Assembly (NCBI GenBank): GCA_027451345.1
Contig: DAIDJO010000051.1
Span: forward strand, 1-51,011
Direction of reading: 5' to 3'
DNA: 51,011 nt
DNA from: Solirubrobacterales bacterium
GTDB taxonomy: Bacteria; Actinomycetota; Thermoleophilia; Solirubrobacterales; Solirubrobacteraceae
In this document: positions 8,712 through 16,553 of the stretch, one piece after another
How the letters are laid out: each line of letters begins with the position of its first letter
Numbering within the stretch: the stretch's first letter is position 1
The notes under the pieces: model-generated
Database searches by the model: none
What the model saw: the letters and a program-made list of their open reading frames with translations, nothing else
Told to the model about the DNA's origin: nothing
Made by a program: the position numbers and the translations under genes

Positions 8712-9668
8712 GTGAGCCCGTTCACCAACCCACCCGCCAGGGGGAAAACTGAACGCAATGCCGCCGTCGCGCGGCTGGCCGAGCGCCAGGGCGGGCACGT
8801 CAGCCGCCGGCAGCTGCTCGATCTGGGCTTCCACCCTCGGGCGATCGAGGCCCGTCTGCGCGCCGGCTGGCTGCTGCCGGTCCACCGCGGCGTGTACGCC
8901 GTCGGGCACCGACCGAGCGCGCCCGTCGACCGGGCGCGGGGCGCGCTGCTCGCCGCCGGCCCGAGGTCCGCGCTGTGCGGCCGATCGGCCGCCGCCCTCT
9001 GGGGCCTCCAGACGGATTGGCCGGCGCCGGTGGAGGTGATCAGCCCGCTCCAGCGGCGACTGCCGACGCTGCGGGCGCGCCGCTGCTGCACCCTGCTGGC
9101 GCGTGACATCCGCACGCGCGGTGGCCTCACCGTGACCAGCCCCGCGCGCACCCTCCTCGACATCGCGCCGTTCACGGCGGCGCGGGCGCTCCACCGCTTC
9201 CACAACGAGCTGCGGATGCGCCGACTGGTGGACAACGCGCGGCTGCTCGACGTTGCCGCCCGCAACCCGTTGCACCCGGGGGCGCGGCGGCTGCGGGCGC
9301 TGGTGAGCGCGAGCGCGGGTGAGGCGAAGCGCTCCAGCCTCGAGCTCGACTGGCAGGCCTTTGCCCAGCGCCACGGTCTGCCGCCGCACGAGATGAACGT
9401 GCTGGTCGCCGGCCGTCGCGTGGACGTGCTGTTCACCCCGGACCGACTGATCGTCGAGCTCGACGGGTGGGCGACGCACGGGACCCGACGCGCCTTCGAG
9501 GACGACCGTCAGCGCGACGCCGACGTCCTCGCCGCCACCGGGATCCCGACGATGCGGATCACCTACGCCGGCCTCCATCGACGCCCGCACGAGCAGGTGC
9601 GCCGAATCGACGCGGTCCTGGCCCGCCGGGCGGCGAGCCACCCGCTAGCATCTCGTCCGTTCGGTTAA
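8712..9668 (+). CDS. AbiEi-like winged-helix plus DUF559 (PD-(D/E)XK-like) protein
   Basis: Function unknown. The N-terminal third (LAERQGGHVSRRQLLDLGF ... GWLLPVHRGVYAVGH) is the winged-helix seen in AbiEi-type antitoxins. The C-terminal part (RVDVLFTPDRLIVELDGWATH, then RRAFEDDRQRDADVLAATG) is a DUF559/Vsr-like endonuclease fold with the acidic ELDG and the RAFEDDRxRD helix. I recall this pairing as a multi-copy family in Thermoleophilia. No AbiEii-type toxin gene is adjacent, so it is solitary. The start is uncertain: GTG at 8712 gives MSPFTNPPARG; a TTG at 8661 is possible, and the ATG at 8758 is out of frame. Confidence 0.7.
   Translation: MSPFTNPPARGKTERNAAVARLAERQGGHVSRRQLLDLGFHPRAIEARLRAGWLLPVHRGVYAVGHRPSAPVDRARGALLAAGPRSALCGRSAAALWGLQTDWPAPVEVISPLQRRLPTLRARRCCTLLARDIRTRGGLTVTSPARTLLDIAPFTAARALHRFHNELRMRRLVDNARLLDVAARNPLHPGARRLRALVSASAGEAKRSSLELDWQAFAQRHGLPPHEMNVLVAGRRVDVLFTPDRLIVELDGWATHGTRRAFEDDRQRDADVLAATGIPTMRITYAGLHRRPHEQVRRIDAVLARRAASHPLASRPFG
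9646..9651 (+). promoter_or_regulatory. -10-like TAGCAT for pnp
   Basis: TAGCAT overlaps the last codons of the DUF559 gene and would start a leader of about 65-70 nt for pnp, which contains the hairpin at 9689-9710. Confidence 0.35.
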
Positions 9669-9688
9669 GAGATAAGAAACGCGAAGCA

Positions 9689-9710
9689 CTCCGCCGACCG
9701 AAGGGCGGAG
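9689..9710 (+). promoter_or_regulatory. Hairpin in the pnp 5' leader
   Basis: CTCCGCC and GGCGGAG pair in a perfect 7-bp stem with an 8-nt loop, ending 16 nt before the pnp ATG and just ahead of the GAAGGGAA ribosome site. No U-tract follows, so it is not a classical terminator. In several bacteria pnp is autoregulated through a leader hairpin, and an Actino-pnp leader motif has been described in Actinobacteria; whether this matches that motif I cannot test. Confidence 0.5.
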
Positions 9711-9726
9711 CAGAAGGGAATTACAT

Positions 9727-12015
9727 ATGTCTGACGCCTTGAAACGCGTTAGTGTCGAGGTCTCCGGCAAGGAGATCTCGTTCGAGACCGGGAAGCTGGC
9801 CAAGCAGGCCACCGGTGCCGTCGTCGTGCGAGCGGGCGAGACGATGGTGCTCTGCACCGCGGTCGTCGGGAATCTGCGCGACGCCGACTTCCTGCCCCTC
9901 ACGGTCGACGTCGAGGAGCGCATGTACGCCGCGGGACGCATCCCCGGCTCGTTCTTCAAGCGCGAGGGCCGCGCCGGCGAGAAGGCGACGCTGACCGCGC
10001 GCATGATCGACCGTCCGATCCGCCCGCTCTTCCCCAAGGGCTGGCGGTATGAGACGCAGCTCGTCGTCATGCCGCTCTCCGTCGACCACATCAATCCGTA
10101 CGACATCCTCGCCATCAACGGCGCGTCGGCGGCGCTGCAGCTCTCGGGCGCTCCCGTCGCCGCGGCGGTCGGCGCGGTGCGCATCGGCAAGGTCGACGGC
10201 AACTTCGTCGTCAACCCGGCCGAGGAGGATCTCCTCGAGAACAGCGACCTCGACCTGATCGTCGCGGGCACCGCCGAGGGCATCACGATGGTCGAGGCCG
10301 GCGCCAACGAGATCCCGGAGGCGGAGATCCTCGACGCGCTCGACATCGCGCATGACGCGATCAAGAAGCTGTGCGCCGCCCAGGCGGAGCTGAAGAGCCA
10401 GGCCGGCAAGCCGCAGATCGAGTTCGTGGCCCCCGGTGTGCACGACGACCTCTACGCCCAGGTGCAGGCCTCGCACGGGGCGGCCCTCGACGCCGCCACG
10501 CAGATCGAGGACAAGCTCGAGCGCCAGAACGCGACCGAGGAGGTCAAGGCGCAGATCGTCGAGCGCTACGCCGGCGACCCGACCGGGGAGGGGTACGAGG
10601 AGGCACGCGCCCACGCGCAGCGCGCCGCCGACAAGCTCGAGAAGTCGATCATCCGCGAGCGCATCGCCATCAAGAAGATCCGCCCCGACGGGCGGGCCTC
10701 GGAGGAGATCCGTCAGATCGACATCGAGGTCGGCGTGACGCCCCGCACCCACGGCTCGGCGCTCTTCACGCGCGGCCAGACGCAGGTGCTCAGCACCGTC
10801 GCGCTCGGCACCACCCGTGAGGAGATGCGCCTCGACACGCTCGGGCTCGAGACGGCCAAGCGCTACTTCCATCACTACAACTTCCCGCCCTTCAGCGTCG
10901 GGGAGGCCGGCCGCCTCGGCGGGCCCAAGCGCCGCGACATCGGCCATGGTGCGCTCGCCGAGCGTGCGCTCGTGCCGATGATCCCGAGCCAGGAGGAGTT
11001 CCCGTACACGATCCGCGTCGTCTCGGACACGCTCGAGTCCAATGGGTCGAGCTCCATGGCCTCGGTGTGCGGCTCGTCGCTCAGCCTGATGGACGCGGGC
11101 GTGCCGCTGAAGAAGCCGGTGGCCGGCATCGCCATGGGCCTGATCAAGGAGGGCGATGAGTACATCGTCCTGACCGACATCGCCGGCGTCGAGGATCACC
11201 TCGGTGACATGGACTTCAAGGTCGCCGGCACCCATGACGGCATCACCGCGCTGCAGATGGACATCAAGATCACGGGCGTCAGCTTCGAGATCATGCGCGA
11301 CGCGCTGACGCAGGCCAAGAACGCCCGCGAGTTCATCCTCGGCAAGATGGAGGCCGTCCTGCCGGCGCCCCGCGGCGAGCTCTCGAAGTACGCCCCCGGC
11401 ATCGCGACGATCAAGATCGATCCCGAGAAGATCGGCCTGCTCATCGGCAAGGGCGGCGAGACGATCCGCTCGCTGCAGGAGGAGTTCGAGTCCCAGATCG
11501 ACGTCAACGATGAGGGTCAGGTGCTCGTCTACGCCTCCAACCGTGAGCTCGGCGACGCCCTGATCGACCGCATTCGCTCGATGACCAAGGAGGTCGAGAT
11601 CGGCGACGAGTTCACCGGCAAGGTCGTCAAGACGACGACGTTCGGCGCCTTCGTCGAGTTGGCCAAGGGCACCGACGGTCTGCTGCACATCTCCAACGTC
11701 GCCCCCGGCCGTCGCATCGCCACGGTCGAGGAGGTCCTCAACAAGGGCGACGAGCTGAGCGTGCGGGTCGTCGAGGTCGATCGCGAACGCGGCCGCATCG
11801 GTCTGCGTCTCGCCGACGATCCGGAGATCGCGGGCAAGAGCGTCGAGGAGCTGGCCTCGGTGGTCGCCGCGTCCAACGGCGGCGGCGAGCGGCGCGAGCG
11901 CAGCGATCGCCCACGCGGCGACCGCGACCGCGACCGCAGCCGGGATCGCGACCGCGACCGCGACCGCGGCGGACGCGGTGGGCGGGTGCGCGACAGCGAC
12001 CCCGACCGCGGCTGA
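9727..12015 (+). CDS. pnp: Polyribonucleotide nucleotidyltransferase (PNPase)
   Basis: Phosphorolytic 3'-5' exoribonuclease and degradosome component. Order: first RNase PH domain (residues 1-150), all-helical linker, second catalytic RNase PH domain (GRASEEIRQIDIEVG, FTRGQTQVLSTVALG), KH domain with LLIGKGGETI, S1 domain (GDEFTGKVVKTTTFGAFVEL). A basic/acidic tail of Arg-Asp repeats follows (from about residue 717), encoded by a hexamer repeat and not part of the usual PNPase core. At 762 residues it is slightly long because of this tail. ATG at 9727 has a purine-rich site upstream. The M16 peptidase gene follows 25 nt later, as in Mycobacterium and Bacillus. Confidence 0.98.
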   Translation: MSDALKRVSVEVSGKEISFETGKLAKQATGAVVVRAGETMVLCTAVVGNLRDADFLPLTVDVEERMYAAGRIPGSFFKREGRAGEKATLTARMIDRPIRPLFPKGWRYETQLVVMPLSVDHINPYDILAINGASAALQLSGAPVAAAVGAVRIGKVDGNFVVNPAEEDLLENSDLDLIVAGTAEGITMVEAGANEIPEAEILDALDIAHDAIKKLCAAQAELKSQAGKPQIEFVAPGVHDDLYAQVQASHGAALDAATQIEDKLERQNATEEVKAQIVERYAGDPTGEGYEEARAHAQRAADKLEKSIIRERIAIKKIRPDGRASEEIRQIDIEVGVTPRTHGSALFTRGQTQVLSTVALGTTREEMRLDTLGLETAKRYFHHYNFPPFSVGEAGRLGGPKRRDIGHGALAERALVPMIPSQEEFPYTIRVVSDTLESNGSSSMASVCGSSLSLMDAGVPLKKPVAGIAMGLIKEGDEYIVLTDIAGVEDHLGDMDFKVAGTHDGITALQMDIKITGVSFEIMRDALTQAKNAREFILGKMEAVLPAPRGELSKYAPGIATIKIDPEKIGLLIGKGGETIRSLQEEFESQIDVNDEGQVLVYASNRELGDALIDRIRSMTKEVEIGDEFTGKVVKTTTFGAFVELAKGTDGLLHISNVAPGRRIATVEEVLNKGDELSVRVVEVDRERGRIGLRLADDPEIAGKSVEELASVVAASNGGGERRERSDRPRGDRDRDRSRDRDRDRDRGGRGGRVRDSDPDRG
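11920..11967 (+). repeat. GACCGC hexamer repeat encoding the Arg-Asp tail of PNPase
   Basis: Two runs of three GACCGC-type units (11920-11937, and 11944-11967 with GATCGC as the first unit) encode alternating Asp-Arg. The tail is low complexity, probably disordered and RNA-binding, and prone to length change by slippage. Confidence 0.8.
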
Positions 12016-12040
12016 GCGCCGGACGGAAACCGGCCACGCG

Positions 12041-13330
12041 GTGACCTTCGAGCATCGCCTGACGACGCTCGATTCGGGCGTACGGATCGTGACGGAGCAC
12101 ATGCCCTCCGTCCGGTCCGTCTCGCTCGGGTTCTGGATCGGCACCGGCTCGCGCGGCGAGTCGGAGGCCGAGGCCGGCCTCTCGCACCTGCTCGAGCACC
12201 TGCTCTTCAAGGGGTCGTCGAAGTACTCCTCGCTCGAGATCGACCAGATCTTCGACGGCATGGGCGCGGAGCTGAACGCGGGCACGGGCAAGGAAACCAC
12301 CTCGGTCTACGCCCGCGTGATCGACGAGCACCTCCCGCGAGCCTTCGACGTCATCTCCGACATGGTCTTCCGGCCGGCGCTCAACGAGCTCGACGCCGAA
12401 CGGGCCGTGATCCTCGAGGAGATCGCCATGTACGAGGACGATCCCCAGGAGAAGGTCTTCGACGTGCTCGGACAGGCGATCTACGCCGAGCACCCCCTCG
12501 GCCGCGCGATCATCGGTTACGCGCCGGTGATCGCCGACACCCCGGCGCGCGAGATCGCGCACTTCCACGACACGCGCTACCTGCCCCAGAACATCGTGAT
12601 CGCCGCGGCGGGTGCGGTGGACCATGATGCGCTGGTCGACCTCGCGGCCGATCATGTGCCGAGTGCCGAGGCCGACGGCGCCGCCGCGCAGCCGCCCCCC
12701 GTCGCGCCGGCGCCCACGGTCACGACCGCCGCCCGGCGCTTCGAGCGCAAGGACACCGAGCAGTTCCATGTGTGCGTCGGCGGGGCCGGTCTCTCGCGCC
12801 ACGATGAGCGCCGCTTCGCCCTGCGCGTGCTCGACACGATCTTCGGTGGCACCTCCTCCTCCCGGCTCTTCCAGGAGGTGCGTGAGCGCCACGGGCTCGC
12901 GTACTCCGTCTACTCCTTCACGAGCGCCTACAGCGACACCGGCCAGATCGGCCTCTACGTCGGCACGCGCGCCGACAACCTCGGCGCCGCCATGCGTGTC
13001 ATCGACGCCGAGCTCACCCGGCTGCGCCGCGAGCCGGCGACCCCCGACGAGCTCGTTCGCGCCAAGGAGAACCTGAAGGGGCGGGTGCTGCTCGCGCTCG
13101 AGTCGACGGGGGCGCGCATGAGCCGCCTCGGCTCCGAGATCCTGGCCGGGGCCCCGCTGCTCGGGCTCGACGAGGTGGTCGAGCGGATCGACGCCGTCAC
13201 GATGGCGGACCTCGAGGAGCTCGCCGCCGAGCTGTGGGATCCGGCGCGCCTCGCCGTCGCGGGGATCGGCCCGGACGAGGGCCGCTTCGAGGACGCGCTG
13301 GCCGACGCCCGAGCGGTGCCGGCGTCGTGA
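12041..13330 (+). CDS. M16B family zinc metallopeptidase (PepR/MlpA-like)
   Basis: Zn-dependent processing peptidase of the pitrilysin/mitochondrial processing peptidase family. The inverted zinc motif HLLEH is at residues 49-53, with the distal glutamate in AVILEEI (about 126-127). The C-terminal half carries the family's RHGLAYSVYSF substrate-binding segment. It is a single 429-residue M16B unit expected to dimerise. GTG at 12041 was chosen because the protein then begins MTFEHRLTTLDSGVRIV, as in homologues; the frame runs further upstream into pnp. It overlaps dapB by 4 nt. The pnp-M16-dapB order matches other Gram-positives; the natural substrate is unknown. Confidence 0.93.
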   Translation: MTFEHRLTTLDSGVRIVTEHMPSVRSVSLGFWIGTGSRGESEAEAGLSHLLEHLLFKGSSKYSSLEIDQIFDGMGAELNAGTGKETTSVYARVIDEHLPRAFDVISDMVFRPALNELDAERAVILEEIAMYEDDPQEKVFDVLGQAIYAEHPLGRAIIGYAPVIADTPAREIAHFHDTRYLPQNIVIAAAGAVDHDALVDLAADHVPSAEADGAAAQPPPVAPAPTVTTAARRFERKDTEQFHVCVGGAGLSRHDERRFALRVLDTIFGGTSSSRLFQEVRERHGLAYSVYSFTSAYSDTGQIGLYVGTRADNLGAAMRVIDAELTRLRREPATPDELVRAKENLKGRVLLALESTGARMSRLGSEILAGAPLLGLDEVVERIDAVTMADLEELAAELWDPARLAVAGIGPDEGRFEDALADARAVPAS

Positions 13331-13992
13331 TCCGCGTCGCCGTCAGCGGCGCGGCCGGACGGATGGGGCAGGAGACCTGCGCCGCCGTCGAGGGGGCGCA
13401 GGACATGGACCTCGTGGCCCGAATCGACCCATCCCTGGGCGTCGAGCTCGAGCCGGCGCTCGCCGAGCACACTCCCGACGTGCTCGTCGACTTCTCCGTT
13501 CCGGACTCCGCGGTCGCCAACATCCGCGCCGCGGTGACGGCGGGCGTGCACGTCGTCGTCGGCACGACCGGCTTCGACCTGGACGCGATCGGAGGGCTCT
13601 CGGGCGCCAACGTGTTCATCGCGCCGAACTTCGCGGTCGGTGCCGTGCTGATGATGCTGTTCGCCGCCGAGGCGGCCAAGCACATGCGGGCCGCCGAGAT
13701 CATCGAGCTGCACCACGACCGCAAGCTCGACGCTCCGAGCGGCACCGCCGCGCTCACGGCGCGGCGCATGCACGAGGCCGCGCCCGATCGCCCGGCGCCG
13801 CCGATCCACTCGGTGCGGCTGCCCGGGTTGGTCGCGCACCAGGAGGTGATCCTCGGAGACGTCGGGCAGACGCTCACGATCCGCCACGACTCGCTCGACC
13901 GCAGCTCGTTCATGCCGGGCGTGCTGCTGGCCATCCGGCGGGTGGGCACGCTGCCGGAGCCCGTGGTGGTCGGGCTCGAGCGACTTTTCTGA
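13327..13992 (+). CDS. dapB: 4-hydroxy-tetrahydrodipicolinate reductase
   Basis: Second enzyme of the diaminopimelate/lysine branch, reducing the dapA product with NAD(P)H. The Rossmann motif is SGAAGRMGQE near the N-terminus, and the catalytic block is ELHHDRKLDAPSGTA. At 221 residues it is of the short type seen in some thermophiles and deep lineages (E. coli enzyme about 270). The GTG start overlaps the M16 peptidase stop (GTGA). dapA follows after 21 nt and both are followed by rnj. Confidence 0.95.
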   Translation: MIRVAVSGAAGRMGQETCAAVEGAQDMDLVARIDPSLGVELEPALAEHTPDVLVDFSVPDSAVANIRAAVTAGVHVVVGTTGFDLDAIGGLSGANVFIAPNFAVGAVLMMLFAAEAAKHMRAAEIIELHHDRKLDAPSGTAALTARRMHEAAPDRPAPPIHSVRLPGLVAHQEVILGDVGQTLTIRHDSLDRSSFMPGVLLAIRRVGTLPEPVVVGLERLF

Positions 13993-14013
13993 GAAGATGG
14001 GGAGGCCGTGTCT

Positions 14014-14883
14014 GTGAACCTCGGAGCGATCCTCACCGCGATGGTCACCCCGTTCGATGCCGCCGGGCGGGTCGACGAGGAGGCCGGAGTCCGCCTGCTC
14101 GGACACCTGTTCGCCAACGGCTCGGACGGAGTCGTCGTCTGTGGCACGACCGGAGAGGCCGCGACGATGGAGGACGACGAGCACCTGGCCTTCATCGAGC
14201 TGATCGTCGGCGAGGTGCGTGCCTCGCACCCGGGCAAAAGCGTCGTGGCCGGCGTCGGCTCCAACGACACGCGCCACGCCGTCCGGCTGACGGAGCGGGT
14301 CACCGCGATGCGTCCCGACGCGCTCCTGCACGTCAACCCGTACTACAACCGCCCGAGCCGGCGCGGCGTGATCGCCCACTACGAGGCCATCGACGCCGCC
14401 ACCGACCTGCCGATCGTGCTCTACAACATCCCGCAGCGGACCGGCTCGGACATGCCGAACGACCTCCTCGCCGAGCTCGCGCAGCTCGAGCACGTGGCGG
14501 CCGTCAAGCAGGCGAACGCCGCCAACGTCGCGCACGTCGACGGATTGGCCCTGTACGCGGGCAACGACGATCTCCTCGCCACCGTGCTCGATATGGGGGA
14601 GCCCGGCGGCATCCTCACCGGCAGCCACGTCTTCGGCAACGAGATGCGCCGCATGGTCGACGAGCCGGCGCGACGCCACGAGATCGACGCGTCGCTCGCC
14701 GACGTGTATCGCGACATGGCGATCGCGCCCGGCGCGGTCAGCTGCAAGGCGGCGCTCAACCTGATCGGCGTCGAGGTCGGAGGGCCGCGGCTTCCCTACG
14801 TCCCGCTCGATGAGCGCGAGACAGCCGTGATCCGGACGCTGCTCGAACGCCACGGCCTCCTGCGACCGGTCGCGAGCGCGTGA
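14014..14883 (+). CDS. dapA: 4-hydroxy-tetrahydrodipicolinate synthase
   Basis: Condenses pyruvate with aspartate semialdehyde, the first committed step to DAP and lysine. The Schiff-base lysine is K165 in AAVKQANA, the tyrosine is Y137 in LYNIPQRTG, and the GTTGEAATM loop supplies the threonines. Two GTG starts exist, at 14008 and 14014. I prefer 14014 because the GGAGG at 14001-14005 then has an 8-nt spacer rather than 2 nt. The stop overlaps the GTG of rnj. The dapA-rnj pair is the same in mycobacteria. Confidence 0.95.
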   Translation: MNLGAILTAMVTPFDAAGRVDEEAGVRLLGHLFANGSDGVVVCGTTGEAATMEDDEHLAFIELIVGEVRASHPGKSVVAGVGSNDTRHAVRLTERVTAMRPDALLHVNPYYNRPSRRGVIAHYEAIDAATDLPIVLYNIPQRTGSDMPNDLLAELAQLEHVAAVKQANAANVAHVDGLALYAGNDDLLATVLDMGEPGGILTGSHVFGNEMRRMVDEPARRHEIDASLADVYRDMAIAPGAVSCKAALNLIGVEVGGPRLPYVPLDERETAVIRTLLERHGLLRPVASA

Positions 14884-16553
14884 GTTCCGGCAAGCTCCGC
14901 GTCCTGCCGCTCGGCGGTCTGGGCGAGATCGGCAAGAACATGATGGTCGTCGAGTACGACGGCTCGATCGTCGTGATCGACGTGGGCCTGCGCTTCCCGA
15001 CCGCCGAGATGCTCGGCATCGATCTCGTGCTGCCGGACTTCTCGTACCTGCGTGACCGCGTCGAGGACATCGAGGCGGTCGTCATCACCCACGGGCACGA
15101 GGACCATCTCGGGGCGCTCCCGTGGGTCCTGCGCGACCTGCGCCAGTACGGGGAGCTGCCGCCGGTGTACGCGTCGAAGCTCACCATCGCCATGGCCCGC
15201 TCGAAGCTCGACGAGCACAAGCTCAAGGAGGTCGAGCTCGTCGAGGTGCTGCCGGGCGAGGAGATCGCCGCCGGCGCCTTTGACATCGAGATGATCCACA
15301 TGACGCACTCGATCCCCGGATCCCGCGCGGTGGCCCTCACCTGCGACCTCGGGACGGTCCTCGTCACCGGCGACTACAAGTTCGACCAGACCCCGGTGGA
15401 TGGGGAGCCGGCCGACGTTCAGCGTCTGGCCGAGCTCGGGCGCGACGGGGTCCTCCTGCTCTGTGGCGACTCGACGAACGCGGACCGCCCCGGCTTCTCG
15501 CTCTCCGAGCGCGTCGTCGGTCCGCATCTGGAGGAGGTCTTCGCCCGCGCCGAGGGCCGCATCATCGTCACGAGTTTCGCCTCGAACATCCATCGCGTCC
15601 AGCAGGCGATCGACGCGGCGTCGGCACTCGGGCGCAAGGTGGCCCTGGTCGGACGGTCGATGCGCAAGAACGTCGGGATCGGGCGCTCGCTCGGCCACAT
15701 CGAGGTGCCCGACGGGATCCTGATCCAGCCTCAGGAGGTCGAGGATTGGCCGGATCACCGCATCGTCGTGATCTCGACCGGCTCGCAGGGCGAGCCACTG
15801 TCGGCGCTCCGCCGCATGGCGCACAACGACCACCGGCAGATCAAGCTCCGCGCGGGGGACACGGTCGTCTTCTCCGCCACCCCGATCCCGGGCAACGAGC
15901 GGGCCGTGAACGAGACGATCGACCGCCTCTACCACATCGGCTGCGACGTCGTGACAACCGCGGACGCCCCGATCCACGCCTCAGGGCACGGGTACGCCGA
16001 GGAGATCAAGCTGATGCTGAACCTCGTGCGACCGCGCTACGTCATGCCGATCCACGGTGACCACAAGCGCATCCATCTCCACGGCCAGTTGGCCGAGGCC
16101 GTCGGGATCGACCCCGACCACATCTTCCGCGGCAACAACGGGCTGCCGCTCGAAATCGACGAGCGCGGCGCCGCCTTCGGCGAGCCGGAGCAGTCGGGCA
16201 TGATCTTCGTCGACGGCGTCGACATCGGCGAGCCCTCCGACGTCGCGCTGCGGGACCGCCGGATGCTGTCGGCTGACGGCATCTTCATCGTCGTGGCCAC
16301 GATCTCGGAATCCGACGGGGTGCCGGTGGCCGATACCGAGGTCATCTTCCGCGGCGTGCCGTTCATCGAACAGGCCGAGGAGCTTCGCCAGGACATCCGC
16401 GATGAGGTCGAGCGCTCGCTCTCACGCGCGCACTCCGACGGCATCCATGAGGTCGACCTGCTCCAGGAGGAGCTCCACGACGACCTGGCCGCCTTCGTCT
16501 ATGACCGGTTGCGGCGCCGGCCGATGGTTCTGCCCGTCGTCGTCGAGGTCTGA
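14880..16553 (+). CDS. rnj: Ribonuclease J
   Basis: Metallo-beta-lactamase/beta-CASP nuclease with 5'-3' exo- and endonucleolytic activity in mRNA decay and rRNA maturation. The zinc motif HGHEDHLG spans H71 to H76, followed by TGDYKFDQ, the beta-CASP region and MPIHGDHKRIHLHGQLAEA. The length of 557 residues is standard for RNase J. The GTG start overlaps dapA (GTGA). Its last 55 nt overlap the 3' end of the convergent histidine kinase gene. With pnp and rny it gives this organism three major RNA-decay enzymes within 20 kb. Confidence 0.97.
   Translation: MSSGKLRVLPLGGLGEIGKNMMVVEYDGSIVVIDVGLRFPTAEMLGIDLVLPDFSYLRDRVEDIEAVVITHGHEDHLGALPWVLRDLRQYGELPPVYASKLTIAMARSKLDEHKLKEVELVEVLPGEEIAAGAFDIEMIHMTHSIPGSRAVALTCDLGTVLVTGDYKFDQTPVDGEPADVQRLAELGRDGVLLLCGDSTNADRPGFSLSERVVGPHLEEVFARAEGRIIVTSFASNIHRVQQAIDAASALGRKVALVGRSMRKNVGIGRSLGHIEVPDGILIQPQEVEDWPDHRIVVISTGSQGEPLSALRRMAHNDHRQIKLRAGDTVVFSATPIPGNERAVNETIDRLYHIGCDVVTTADAPIHASGHGYAEEIKLMLNLVRPRYVMPIHGDHKRIHLHGQLAEAVGIDPDHIFRGNNGLPLEIDERGAAFGEPEQSGMIFVDGVDIGEPSDVALRDRRMLSADGIFIVVATISESDGVPVADTEVIFRGVPFIEQAEELRQDIRDEVERSLSRAHSDGIHEVDLLQEELHDDLAAFVYDRLRRRPMVLPVVVEV

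Noticed and set aside
9721..12300. Very long open frame on the minus strand opposite pnp (and similar ones opposite infB, ftsK and murT)
   Set aside because: They mirror well-conserved genes, contain no recognisable domain and arise because stop codons are rare in such GC-rich sequence.
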